This document shows, piece by piece, positions 49,601 through 60,014 of a stretch of DNA of 64,000 bases (its first letter is position 1; the number at the start of each line of letters is the position of its first letter). The position numbers and the translations under genes are program-made. This stretch comes from Gnetum montanum. Lineage: Eukaryota; Streptophyta; Gnetopsida; Gnetales; Gnetaceae. Under the pieces are notes generated by a model. It did no database searches and had not been told where the DNA came from. It was given only the letters and a program-made list of their open reading frames with translations. The stretch lies in contig MNCI01003938.1 of assembly GCA_015680685.1 (NCBI GenBank), forward strand, positions 500,110-564,109, read 5' to 3'.

Positions 49601-51208
49601 GAACAATATTAACATGGTGACATGATTCAGTAACTCTTGCAACAAACAAGTCTAGCAGTGTTTCTTCACTGAGACACTGACTAGAACAATTTTACAAATT
49701 GGTAGAACCCTAATGTTAATAATCAATGCTCATAGTAGTAAATACAAAGCAACTGAGACAGGAAAACTTACCTATTGCTTTGACGAAAATCATAGCCAAA
49801 ACCAAAAAGGGTTTTACCCTCATCATAACCCCAGCTTAACATCACTTTTATCATGTCATGGAAGTATGCAACTGTATTTGCCCCTAATATCTACATAAAA
49901 ATGTGTAGCATTAGAAAACTGGAGGTTACAATTTGTGAAATACAGATGACAGAAGAAACAATAAAGAGGTAATGCACATAACACAAAAACAAAAAGTGAA
50001 TATAAAGAAAAGACTACTAAAACAACCATTACCAAATCTGGATCAAGCGTATCGCATGCATACAGCCCAAATCTCTCCTGTGGTACTTCAATTTGTGTTT
50101 TGGGGTCCAACGATTCAGTCTTTCCTTTTTGAACCCAATAGACACCACAATCAAAACTTTAAGTCTATGTCATATCAGTCGAAACAATGGTCTAATGTAA
50201 TAGGAAAATATTGCCTACAAACTAAAGCCACCTAAGTCTTGTAATGCATAATATGAGTCCTTGTTTTTAATATTAACAACACTAATGTGAGAAGATAATC
50301 ATTCAAAACATTCATCTTAGCAGAAATTCAAGATTCTCAATGTCTCCAATTGAATAAAAAAGGAAACATGTAAAACCAGAAACCTTGTCAACAATTATAA
50401 TGTTGTTAACAATTCAGTTCACTGGATATGCATGGAAATCATCTCTTGTTACATTACATTAATCATTTTTAATCTTAAAAATTTTAATGCACCATGGAAT
50501 TCAGCATAAGGATATCCATTTGACAGTGTTCTTTACGGATTGATAAAGTTCAATATGATATCTATTTGGAATATCTGAGAAAAAAAATTTGACAGAACCA
50601 AAATTTGTGCTAAAGTATGCCCACGTGAACATTCATGCATAGTAACCTCTTCTGAGACTCGCTAAAAAATTAAATGAGCACGGACAGCTGTTAAACTCGG
50701 CAAACAATTGGGTTTCTAAATAAAAACGACCAATGGTTTCTTATAGATAGTGAACAAGTTTCTGAAATTGCAACGCAGAGATAAGCACTTGGGCTTTCCA
50801 AATAGCTTACAGGCGTTTAATATATGACATTCTGATATCTTTGCCGTCTACACTTCCATTATTACAATACTACTTGAGCAAAACAAACTAGTTGACAAAC
50901 TCTTTCGAAGCAGAAAAGTTCTTTCCGTAAATTATAATTCCGTGCATAGTGGATGAGAGTTTTGGATTACCGTTAGAAGGATTATACAAGGACCATAACT
51001 TCATTCTGAACTCGTGATCGGCACCAAGAATGCGTACCCAGACACGCTCTTTCCCTCCTTTCTCGTCGACCGCTTCGAGAATTGAACCTGCTATGCCAGG
51101 AACAAGCAGCACCGGATCCAGATTTGGATTCACGTACTGTCGCTTGTTCGTGATTGAGCGCAGCCATTCTTCGATCTTCTCCACGAGTTCTTCTATAATG
51201 GACGCCAT
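40607..51208 (-). CDS. LCAT4: LCAT-like phospholipase/acyltransferase, 11 exons
   Basis: Exons (minus strand): 51208-50971, 50124-50033, 49890-49772, 49436-49235, 49173-49122, 45306-45206, 44857-44675, 44403-44246, 44141-44087, 42224-42171, 41092-40607. All introns as listed are GT-AG, phases agree, and the joined frame is 579 residues with a TAA stop. An in-frame TAA directly before the ATG fixes the start. The protein is an alpha/beta hydrolase of the lecithin:cholesterol acyltransferase family. LVPGIAGS (near residue 34) is the oxyanion/lid start, THSMGG (178-183) holds the nucleophile Ser180, YVDGDGTVP (405-413) the acid, and THRG (433-436) the His434 base. FGFGYDFRQSN, APGYITDTLF and FFVSKWSMHQL are family blocks. 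No signal peptide or membrane segment is seen, fitting the cytosolic plant LCAT4 type, whose Arabidopsis member is described as a calcium-independent phospholipase A on phosphatidylcholine. Exon 4 carries 22 extra residues (196-217); see findings. Introns of 61 bp to 3.8 kb contain SINE-like pieces only. Confidence 0.93.
43515..43610 (-). repeat. tRNA-like / SINE head in intron 9
   Basis: The minus strand reads ATAGCTCAATTGGTTGGAGC (near-perfect A box) and, about 15 bp later, GTTTGATCCC (B box, plus 43558-43567). The flanks do not form a clear acceptor stem, so this is more likely a SINE head or tRNA pseudogene than a working tRNA gene. Confidence 0.55.
45307..49121 (-). other. Intron 5 of the LCAT-like gene, 3.8 kb
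   Basis: This is the longest intron, lying between the codons for APFQ-G and APGYIT. Apart from a SINE-like copy at 48511-48640 I see no gene or recognisable transposon in it. Open frames on either strand are short and unlike known proteins. Confidence 0.7.
48511..48640 (+). repeat. tRNA-derived SINE-like copy in intron 5
   Basis: AACAATGAGGTATTAACCTAGTTGTAAGACTC is the A-box end (first 32 bp), with GGGTCTGATTC as the B-box-like word. The copies at 52850-52985 and 52691-52845 start with nearly the same AACAATGAGG(T/A)(A/G)TTA(A/G)CCTAG on the minus strand. Confidence 0.65.
49235..49303 (-). promoter_or_regulatory. Altered 5' splice site region of exon 4
   Basis: The family exon boundary (…LHxE|IFEKYV) falls after GAG at 49301, where the next bases are GAAAGG; a donor GTAAGG is expected. 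The next usable in-phase donor is GAA|GTATGC, exon end 49235, 66 nt downstream with no stop between. Use of that donor is inferred from phase and consensus only. Confidence 0.6.
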
Positions 51209-52690
51209 TTAGATACCCTGTCTCCAAACAAAAAACAAAAAACAAATTACATTAAAAAATAAAAAATAAAACTCTCTTCGACCATAAACAAAAGATTGCA
51301 CAACTTTTCAAACTTCCGGCACCTACGAACTGCATCGCAGACAGCCAGGGCACAGAACAAAGCCTAATTTTTTCGTCTATAAAGTTATGCGGATGCATCG
51401 GCGCACCAATTGCGCAGGAGATAGAAAACAATAATCAATTTGAATAAAACTGACATCGGCACAACAAAAAAGGAACCATATTACAGACCTACCACGCAAC
51501 AATTATCTAAAACTAATTCTCCTGATAACATATTTAAACATATGCGAACTTCTTCCGAGATTCTACAACAGAACAACGCACAGAAATTGTTGTTTATGTG
51601 GTACCTTAGGGCTTGGGATATCTGCAGGCCGGAGGAATTCAAGTTGCAGATGCAGCGAACACCACAAACAGCAATGGTGATGAACAAGGGAAGACGCGTG
51701 GTGACAGAGAAAGGTACACACTTTCAATACACATCTGCTTCCACCACTAAAAAGACGACTGTACTGTGACCTTTCTGTAAAATTATCACTAAGTTCTTTA
51801 TATCCTTTATCCCTGTACTGTGGCGAGGGGGGGCGCCATTTCCTCAACGTCAAGTTACTGACTTTCCGATCTATCTTATCTTGACTATTGCGGTCCCTTA
51901 TCAATAAATGAATCAGAAACTTGTCTGCATGTGCTGGTGTGAACTTCAAAATCGCCTGTCTCTTGTTGCCGATTCTTGGAGCAAATCCGACACACGAGCC
52001 ATGCTGTCTTCTTTGTATGAAAAAGCCGACGTGGCCTCTGCAATGTTACGTTGAACCGGTAAAATTCATTCCTTGTAAGAAAAGAAAAAGTATTTTCCAT
52101 GTGCATGAATACACATCGATGCGACCCGAGGTTCTCATGCGGACTCCGAAAGTTCCGAATTCCTAAATTTGCATGCTATGATTATTATTATTATTCGTGG
52201 TCTTGGTATAGCATAAGCGTATGTTTTGCCTTCGCAGGGATGTTGTTTTTTCGTTTTTTTTTTTGGTTTCGGGTCAAATATGCAACCGAACGCAATGGAG
52301 TAGCAAACCAAACGTCTGTATCTTCGGTAGCTATTTAATGCCAGATTAATTGTTGTTGGACCGTTCAACTTCGGATTAACCTACCCTTTCCATCGGTCCA
52401 CGTTCATGGCCTTCACTGAAACTTCACGGTAATTTTAGCCTTCCAGGCTTTTTATTTGGCATTTAGTGTCAACCAAGCACGTTGACGTTTACGTGGACGG
52501 TTTGAACACGTTAACTACTTGTGTAACATTTATCTAAAGGGCATAGTCAATGTACATTTTTTCATTTATCATCATCATTATGCTTCCCTTCACTCTTTCA
52601 TTATTTATTATCATCTTGGGTCAACCACATGAATTTTTTCTTTTCACTATTCATCTTCATGAAAAACTAGATCTTTGTTTATAATTATTA
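51209..52690 (-). promoter_or_regulatory. Upstream region of the LCAT-like gene
   Basis: This is the likely promoter and 5' UTR. It is visibly richer in CG dinucleotides than the surroundings. A TATA-like GATATAAAG lies at 51796-51804 (minus), about 590 bp before the ATG. A CAG 10 bp before the ATG could be the acceptor of a 5' UTR intron. Neither is proven. Open frames here on either strand resemble no known protein. Confidence 0.4.
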
Positions 52691-52845
52691 AGGTGTTAGA
52701 ATCTGAAATAATTGAACCATATGTACACCTCAAGACATATAGGAGTTTACAACTTAGTGATATCTAGTAAAATCGAACTTATAACTTAGGGTTACCAAGC
52801 TAAGACCTATAGCACTAGGCTAATACCTCATTGTCATTGTTGATA
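52691..52845 (-). repeat. tRNA-derived SINE-like copy
   Basis: The minus strand starts AACAATGACAATGAGGTATT then AGCCTAGTGCTATAGGTC (A-box part); TAAGTTCGATTTTA is the B-box part. It ends near 52691 with a TTCAGATTCTAACACC word. Confidence 0.65.
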
Positions 52846-52849
52846 AGGT

Positions 52850-52985
52850 GTAGCTTAATGCATAATTGTAAATATTTGTTAGCTATCGTAGCTTCGAATT
52901 GAACCCATGACCTAGAGTTTCTAAATTGTCTTACTACTAGGCTAACTCCTCATTGTTAATGTAAACAAATAAGATAAACACATTA
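52850..52985 (-). repeat. tRNA-derived SINE-like copy
   Basis: The minus strand reads AACAATGAGGAGTTAGCCTA then GTAGTAAGAC, with GGGTTCAATTCG (52895-52906) as a good B box. It lies head-to-tail with the copy at 52691-52845. Confidence 0.65.
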
Positions 52986-53049
52986 CTTCTAATATGTTAT
53001 GGTAGTTTGTTCTTCTCGTTTTTTTTTTTTTTTTTAAAGAAAAAATTCA

Positions 53050-53205
53050 CAAGTGTGTTACCATTAGGTGTTAACCTCATAGTAAGACTCTTAATTTGAA
53101 AGCTTCAAGTCATAGGTTCAATCATAGTGGGCAATGTTCATATAGTATATGTGGTCAAGTTTGATTCTAAAGGGTATTCTAAGACATGTGTCATAACAGG
53201 AAATG
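53050..53205 (+). repeat. tRNA-derived SINE-like copy
   Basis: GGTGTTAACCTCATAGTAAG (53068-53087) followed by CATAGGTTCAATC (53111-53123) reproduces the family's A/B-box head in the plus orientation. A T17-18 run lies just upstream (53018-53035). Confidence 0.6.
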
Positions 53206-53360
53206 GTACCAATGGTATGGTAACAATATTTTCTCAAGAACAATGGCATGTAAATCATTATCAATTACTTCACCTGTCTTAAGGGGTTACCTCATGTTAA
53301 TGGGATAAAGACACCAAGATGGTGATGACATGTCAACAACAATTATGCCATGTGTTAAAC

Positions 53361-53365
53361 CCTTA
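53361..53365. repeat. Target-site duplication CCTTA (left)
   Basis: CCTTA precedes the TGATGAG element end at 53366 and recurs at 62732-62736 after the ATTCATCA end. Confidence 0.9.
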
Positions 53366-54185
53366 TGATGAGTGGCGAGGTACCCCTACACTCAACCATA
53401 TGAATATGAGCGTTTCACGCACAATCTAGTTGAACTCCGCAGACAGGCTAGTTGTGGTATCTAGATAATTACTCGTTGATCGCAGTTCGTTGTCTTCCCA
53501 CCTGGACTAGTATTTGCTTTGTCACGTATGGTTTAGTCCAGAGTGAGGTGTATGATGTGGTCCTAAACTATTGCTACTCCTAGAGGTAATGGAAAATAAC
53601 TTTGATTAACCTAAGAGGGAAAGGGTGAAGAGAGTCTAAGCTAGCCTAAGTGCGATGAGCATCTGTCCTTAATCATTCGTACACATCTTGAACCTCGTGT
53701 ACTACTACTAGGATTACCAAGCACATGTCCTAGGTACGCTACCGAGATACCAAGTAGTCACACTTAAATGCTTGTGATTAAGTCGTACTCATTTTATGTT
53801 TAACAACAGGGATAAGAGAGGAAGGTAGAGAGAGATTAATTAAGAAAGCAATAAATAACAATTAAATAATTAAACTAAGTGAATGCTGCAATGATGAAGT
53901 AATCTCAATCTTTATTTCTGGTCATGTGCCTGTCCAAGTATGTCACACTCGAATGAAAGTGTCGTACAATTACAATCATCACACTGCGGGCATGCACTGG
54001 GAAAAAGGGTTGAGAAGAACTAAAAATGAAAACTAATTTCTAAATGAACTACTCCCTTGACTCCTTGCGCCTACATGTGTATTTATAGGCCCACACAAGA
54101 GTCACAATATCGTGTATCTGATATTGCTAGGTAGACCGCAATATCATGTACCCAATAATGGAGCCTAATGAATCATGATTCATCA
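53366..54185 (-). repeat. 3' LTR of the non-autonomous element
   Basis: On the plus strand it runs from TGATGAGTGGCGAGGTACCC to AATCATGATTCATCA. It is a direct repeat of 61884-62731 with mostly C/T and G/A differences. A CTATAAATA box lies near 54086 (minus). The minus-strand start contains the palindrome TGAATCATGATTCA and then GATATTG/GATATCG-type words. Confidence 0.92.
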
Positions 54186-54200
54186 TACCCCCACGATTGA
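54186..54200 (-). promoter_or_regulatory. Polypurine tract candidate
   Basis: The minus strand reads CGTGGGGGTA directly before the LTR start TGATGAATC. A short G run next to the 3' LTR is the expected plus-strand priming site. Confidence 0.65.
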
Positions 54201-54384
54201 ATGAAAACTCGTCCTCAAGTCATACAAAATGAGAAAAAGCCCCATTGATTACACAGTGGATAGGTATGGGATTATTGATTGACTAGGAATTATTCATGCC
54301 ACAGTGTGGAATTGAATAGAACAAAATTGGGACACAAACATAAAATTACAAAATTGCAAAATTGCAAAATTTTATTGGAACTCA

Positions 54385-57174
54385 TGTGGTTCCAAGTGGC
54401 GGTGGCTCCTCCATGGGTTGCTTCCCCTTATCTTGTGCTCTAGATCTTGGGAATTGGTGGCTGTGAAGGAGTGGCTGGATTTTTTCCTCTTCGATTCGAG
54501 GATCCTATGTCGTCCATGTGGATGCTCCAATGTTTCATGGAGTCGGCACTTCCCATGGACATGGCAGTTGTGGAAACATCTAATTTGCTTTGACCTACCA
54601 AGCCGCAAACAACCGTCGTTCCTCCTCGTAGGCTCTGGCTTTATCCTTGTAGTCCTGGTAATCTATAAGCCATCGAGCCAAGTCTGTCATGACATCTTTC
54701 TGCCCTTGGTAGCTAACCTTAACCACCTCCAATTCAAAATTTGTGACTTCTAGCCTTTGCAATGTTTTCTTGTGTTCTGTAAATTCTATTTCATATTTGG
54801 CGTAGGTGGTAACTACCTACTTCTCTAGCTCTGTTCTCGAGCGTCCTGTTGTTAACATGGCTAGGTTGGCATATCGCAGGTTTGCCAATTCTATGTACTC
54901 TATAAGATCTTGGATCTGCAAATCTCATCTTTTGAGCTCTACCTGGGGGACAACTGCATATGTGTCCAATATGGCCCGCCAATAAGTGTGTTGAGCACTG
55001 AAGGTGTTAATGTGGTGCTTGGCCATATGGATCTCTTTCTCAATGACTTACTTATACATCTCCACCCGATCTCTAAAATGCTCTTTTAATTTTTCATGTC
55101 GCTTGGTCTTGTTTTTCCACACGCTTATTTCAATGGCTGTCTTTTGATGGATTGCATGTACCTCCTCCATTGAGAGGGTTCGATTCTCTCTGGCCAAGCG
55201 ATTCATGTCTTGGTTGACCCTAACCAACTATTCTCATAATTGTTGAAAATTTTCTTCGAGAACATTTTTCTGTTTCTCCACAGTGGTCAACCGAAGATTA
55301 TCCATGGCGAGCTATTGATTTTCTTCTAGCAAGGCCTTGAGTGCTTTGTCATTAGCATATGTTTGCGCTTGTGCCTTGGAAGCATCCCAATCGGCCTTCT
55401 CCTTCTCCTCCGCCACTCTTTTATTATCCACCAACAGTTTATTGAGCTACTCTATCCTGAAAGTATCCAACTGGTCTGTAGGAATGAATTGAGATGGATC
55501 CCGCTATGCAGTTTGTAGGGTAACGAGCCTTTCTTGGAGTCTTGCCAACTCCACCTCCGCATGCTTGGCCCTGATCTCTGCCATGACCAACTTTCCTTTG
55601 GTGGAGATGAGGTATGATTATGTTGCTGTGAAATCTTGTGGAATGTCAAACAAGGATGTCATCACTTGTCTTGTTTGCAGCAACTAATCAAGAACATCCT
55701 CATGCTCCGCAAGAGTCATCGAGGGACCAACCAAGGTTTGAGCATCACTTGCTCCTATGGAATTTGCCGATGGCACAACAGGAACATTGAAGGACTCTTT
55801 GATGTGGTTCCTGACCACTTCTGCGGCTCCCATTGCATCTTGGTGTTGCATGACCACTACTGTAGCCCCTTCACCAATCTCCAGTTGCACCTGGAAGGAT
55901 GCAGCATTCCCTGAAATCTGTTGTGACCAATGCGTCTCCTCTCCTCTTGTTTGAATGGACACTTCGCCCCATGTGCAATCTATAGAAACTGTGGGTCGTA
56001 CGACATCGTCAATAATGCATAAGAGATTGGCATCATCACAACTTCCCCAATTGACCATCTTAGCGATGGCCTTGAGATGGCTCATCGACGATCGATAATC
56101 CTACGACGGCGGCGGTGGTTGGTCTTACTAGCTTGTGTCGGGCCCTGCTCCTTGCTATTGACTGGGCCCTATACTTGGGAGTTGGCTAGGCCCTATAGTT
56201 TGAGTTGCAGTGGGCCCCACCATCTGTTCTTGTTTTGGCTCCAATGTCTCACTAACACTCTTCCTTTGGGCTAGTGGCTTTAGTAATTTAGCGAACAAAG
56301 CATTTTGGGCTCTTCTAGGGACATCATTGGTGTACTCTAGAATTCCAGCACACCTACACAGCTTCTTGATGAGACAAGGAAAGGGCAACGCAAACTTCCT
56401 TGTCTTGTGTTCTTCAAATCGCCTTAAGATCTCCATGAGATATAGATGGAAAAGGTTAGCATTAACCTTGCCCATCAATATCGCACTTCCTCTTGCCGCA
56501 TATGTTGAGATTCTATTTAATCCTTTCATGGGGAAGATGTGATAAGTGCCAATTTTGAACTATATTCTTTCTTCTAGTGTCAACTCCCCATATGTCTTGT
56601 CCTCTTTGTTGTATGCCCTGTCCAACCAAATTCTTCGCGCATCAGCATCGGAGCAAGTGGACAGGTGAGCAACTTTTGGCCCTATATTTGGAAGGTTCAA
56701 CACTTCCAAAATGGCCTTGGCAGAAAAAACTACAGACACACCACAAATGTCAACTATGGTACCTTCTTCTTTATTATGCCAAAATTGGTACATATCTTCG
56801 AAGTACCAGGCACCACTTTCAAAGAGGATGGGCCATAATGGAAATCCTTTAAGTTGGTCCCTAACGGCCTTAGGAGTGAACTCCATGAAATGTCCAAAGT
56901 TCAATTCCATGATCACAACTGTTAATATGGATCTTTTATGGATTGCCTGCATGCATTCCAAGGGCAACATGAGATGTTGTCCCTATTTAGGTGCTTCAAC
57001 AGCTCCTACTTCTGCCTGTCTCAATTGTATAGTAGCAAGAGGCTCTTTATGGATGCTAAATGATTGCGTCTCCTGCTCTGCACATTGCTTAGGAGTCACC
57101 TAGTCTCTACCTCTCCTTAGTCACTTGGACACACCTTGAGAGGGTCCTTCTTGTTGTGCATGTTTAGGGGCCAT
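54385..57174 (-). pseudogene. ORF2: plant transposon protein-like domain plus coiled coil (with stops)
   Basis: An ATG at 57174 opens MAPKHAQQEGPSQGVSK, and one frame then runs ~2.8 kb with no frameshift seen, only nonsense codons. Residues in 56155-56970 (FGHFMEFTPKAVRDQLKGFP, EVLNLPNIGPKV, TYGELTLEERI, ISTYAARGSAILMGKVNANL, FALPFPCLIKKLCRCAGI) resemble the putative plant transposon protein domain (Pfam PF20167 type). A Pro/Gln-rich hinge lies near 56110. From 56085 to about 54600 it is a long coiled coil (AEVELARLQERLVTLQTA, VAEEKEKADWDASKAQAQTY). Almost every stop is TAG/TAA/TGA where CAG, CAA or CGA would fit. The function is unknown; a second copy starts at 63309. Confidence 0.75.
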
Positions 57175-59150
57175 CTACAATCACACGAGGCTGATCATTA
57201 GTAAGGTTGCTTACAAAAGTTGAGTTATATCTTACTTCTTGCCTTAATGAGCTAATTTTCTTATTTCGTGTGATTTAGAGTTAAGACATTTTGTGAAAAT
57301 GTCACCTAAAATTTTTAGTATTAGGTCCAATTTGATTAGGTGGCTTCAATATTTAATTTCACGGTGTAGGTGAGGAGATAAGATTTTGTTTGGCAATATG
57401 CTTATCATTTTTATAATCAATTACCCTTTATAGTATCCTTCGGGCGATGATGAATTTCAAAAAATTTATGCATGATTTGGAGTGTACCCTTCCCCCACAA
57501 CTAAGCTGAACACTTCGGGTTCAAGTAGGTTCAATTGGAATGAGAATCGAAGTGCTAGCGAGCGAGTTATGGCTAGTTGACCAAGAGGTGCGTAAGTCAT
57601 AATTCGTGGAAGAAAATTTGAAAAAGTCCCCTACGTGAATAGTTGAGAATGATGTTGATGTGCGTGGTGGGGGGGGGGGGTGGGGGTCCATATATATAAT
57701 TTTTGTTGATGCAATATCGCGTACCCAATAGCGTAGCCCCGATATCGCGTTAGACCCAATATCGGGTACCTGATATTGTAGCCTCTTTAAAATAGGGTAC
57801 TTAAAAAAATCGATGAATTTTTGAAATTTCAAGGCAAAAAACGAAGGATTCAGGTTGATGCGAAAAGTCCAAGGTATTGTTAAAGAGACTAGAAGGTACA
57901 AAAAGTATAATGAGGTAGGATCTGACGATGAAATTCATAAGTCGGATGAGGAAAAAGGACATGTTTTGGTACATAGGAATGGTTAGACCAAAAGGATGAT
58001 AAGGGAAAGAATAATGTTGGTAATGTAGTACTCGAAGGGTATAAAATGATGTGATGATGTGCAACAAATACAAATTACAAAAATCAAGCAAGTGGATCCT
58101 CCCCAAAGCAGGTTCCAACCTATAATGCCCTTGTGTAACCACACCTTAAAATGTCTGTAGGCACTAGAAAGGTTAAATGTAATCCACACCAGTTCCACAA
58201 AACACACACATGTAGATACCACCGTGATGAGGTATGAATTCAATGCTACACAAGACACAAGTCACACATACATGGACAACGAGATGAGGCAAATTGTAGA
58301 AGGGATTGTAAAGATTGGGACATGAGGTAACTAACCTAGGGCACAATGAATCTTGAGTGTAGGATGTGATTAATGTGTCATTAGCCTGTTGCTCCAAAAT
58401 CAAGACCAAGTCCATTCCTTCAACTAGTGACATTGCATTGTTTCCTCTGATGATGGACAACCATAAGTGCATCATGACAGCAAGGCATATGATCCCTTGG
58501 AGTTTTGTGCAAGGGAGGAGTGATTCGGAATTACTTTGCTGCACTTTGATCTTGATTCTTTTTTTTTTTTTGAATTCTTAATTCAGAGAAGCTGCCTACC
58601 TTTAGGCATGGGTGCATGTCTTTCTAGTGGGACCCCCTATAATAGCATTGATTTTCTTTAGTGAGTGCCTTTATTACTCTTACTTCCATTTTTTTTAGAT
58701 CTACAAGGATCTTAGTACAGCCAGGCTGCATGGTAACTTCTACAGATGTCACCAAAGAGAATCCACAAGTCCCCTTGATGTCACACCTTGGTCATTCCCT
58801 CTTGGTCCATCATTCTTCGTTATGGGTATAATGAGCACAAAATTACTTTAAGTTTTAATGATGTCAAGAATATCATCGTACCTAGAGTAGAACCTCTTAT
58901 TCATAGAATGGTTAGGTGGATGTAATGGGCTTGCTGTCCAAATAACTAGTTACTCAAGACTTGATAGCAAAGGACAACACCTCAACCAATGAGTCAAATG
59001 AGTGATTTATTCATAGATGAGATTACTCATAAAAAGATAAAATAATAAATTGAAAGATGAAAAATTGGAAAACAAAAAATTTTAAAATTAAAGAAAAGAA
59101 AAAATGTTTATTAATTCTGCTTATTAGAATGGGGAATATCCCCCATAACT
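57175..59150 (-). other. Non-coding spacer of the non-autonomous element
   Basis: No coding resemblance on either strand. At 57712-57780 a cluster of GATATCGCG / CAATATCG(C/G)G / GGTACC(T/C) words repeats the U3 motif of this LTR lineage. A G12 run followed by TGGGGG (57669-57686) and a poly-T at 58560-58571 are simple-sequence tracts. Confidence 0.5.
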
Positions 59151-59719
59151 AAACCTTTGATCATGGCGAGAATTAATAAATGGAAAGTGTGGATCCATGC
59201 ATGTTGCAAATGTTGCAGATCAATCATATCCCAACCATTGGCTGACTTTTGATGTGGTGGCTGAAATGTACCCATATTGGGGTTCACACACTCGACCATA
59301 ATAGACATAGTAGGGTAGGTTATATGATGGGGTCATGGGATAAGGAGCTACCCCACTATGGCACCCTTGACTGTAAGATGGCATGTGAGGATCAATGTGT
59401 CCCCCTCTGTGATTATACTCATTGGGCCACATAGTTGTTGGAGTATTGATCGGTGGCCCTGATAAGGTAGCACAAGGTGTTGAGTTTGAGGAGAGGGATG
59501 CATCACAGCGTTGAACTTGCAGCGCTAGTTTGGGAGATGTAGTGGGTTCTGGATCATGTTATTTCTTTCTATGGCCATGCCTAAAGAAAGGGCGCTTTTG
59601 AGTACTTCCACTATTTTTGACAGTAGTAGCACAAGTAGCATTCATAGGTTGGTGCTGTGGTGCAAAACCTTCTAGTACAATTAGTGACGATGTAGAAGGA
59701 GGTGAAGGATGAGAATATT

Positions 59720-59724
59720 GTTGT
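59720..59724. repeat. Target-site duplication GTTGT (left)
   Basis: GTTGT here and at 60015-60019 flanks the 290 bp solo LTR. Confidence 0.88.
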
Positions 59725-60014
59725 TGATGAGTTGCGATATCGCGTACATGATATTGCATCCGCCACGCGATATCGCGTCTTGCCTCATTTTCTATAAATA
59801 AGAGGTGGCTTCCCTTGTTCAAGAGAGTTGGACTTAGACCCTTGGCTAAACTCTTGCAGTTTTACCATTCCAGAGTTAGAATAATTCTTGTATGCCCGCA
59901 ATAGGAGTCATAGAGTGAACGGATCTTTATTCAAGCAATTTGTGCCTGAGCACACATTTGTGTATGGCAATACAGAGGAACTCCTTATCACGTACGCGAT
60001 ATCGCGGCTCATCA
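59725..60014 (+). mobile_element. 290 bp solo LTR with 29 bp inverted ends
   Basis: It is flanked by GTTGT duplications and starts TGATGAGTTGCGATATCGCG, ending CGCGATATCGCGGCTCATCA. The outer 29 bp (59725-59753 and 59986-60014) are inverted repeats with 26 matches. TCTATAAATAAGAGG at about 59795 is a TATA box. Positions 1-245 match 17816-18060 in the gypsy 5' LTR; the last 45 bp do not. It sits inside gag of the non-autonomous element, in the opposite orientation, so it inserted later. Confidence 0.85.

Noticed and set aside
49196-49645. Single 149-residue gene on the minus strand
   Set aside because: It is exon 4 of the LCAT-like gene plus intron read-through on both sides.
51563-51949. 128-residue minus-strand open frame upstream of the LCAT-like ATG, as an upstream gene or N-terminal extension
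   Set aside because: It is not in register with exon 1, an in-frame stop precedes the ATG, and it resembles no protein; it overlaps open frames in several other frames, as expected for GC-richer promoter DNA.
54418-57103. Several plus-strand open frames of 90-130 residues
   Set aside because: They mirror the minus-strand ORF2, which keeps one continuous frame with domain-like blocks; the plus frames change register and match nothing.
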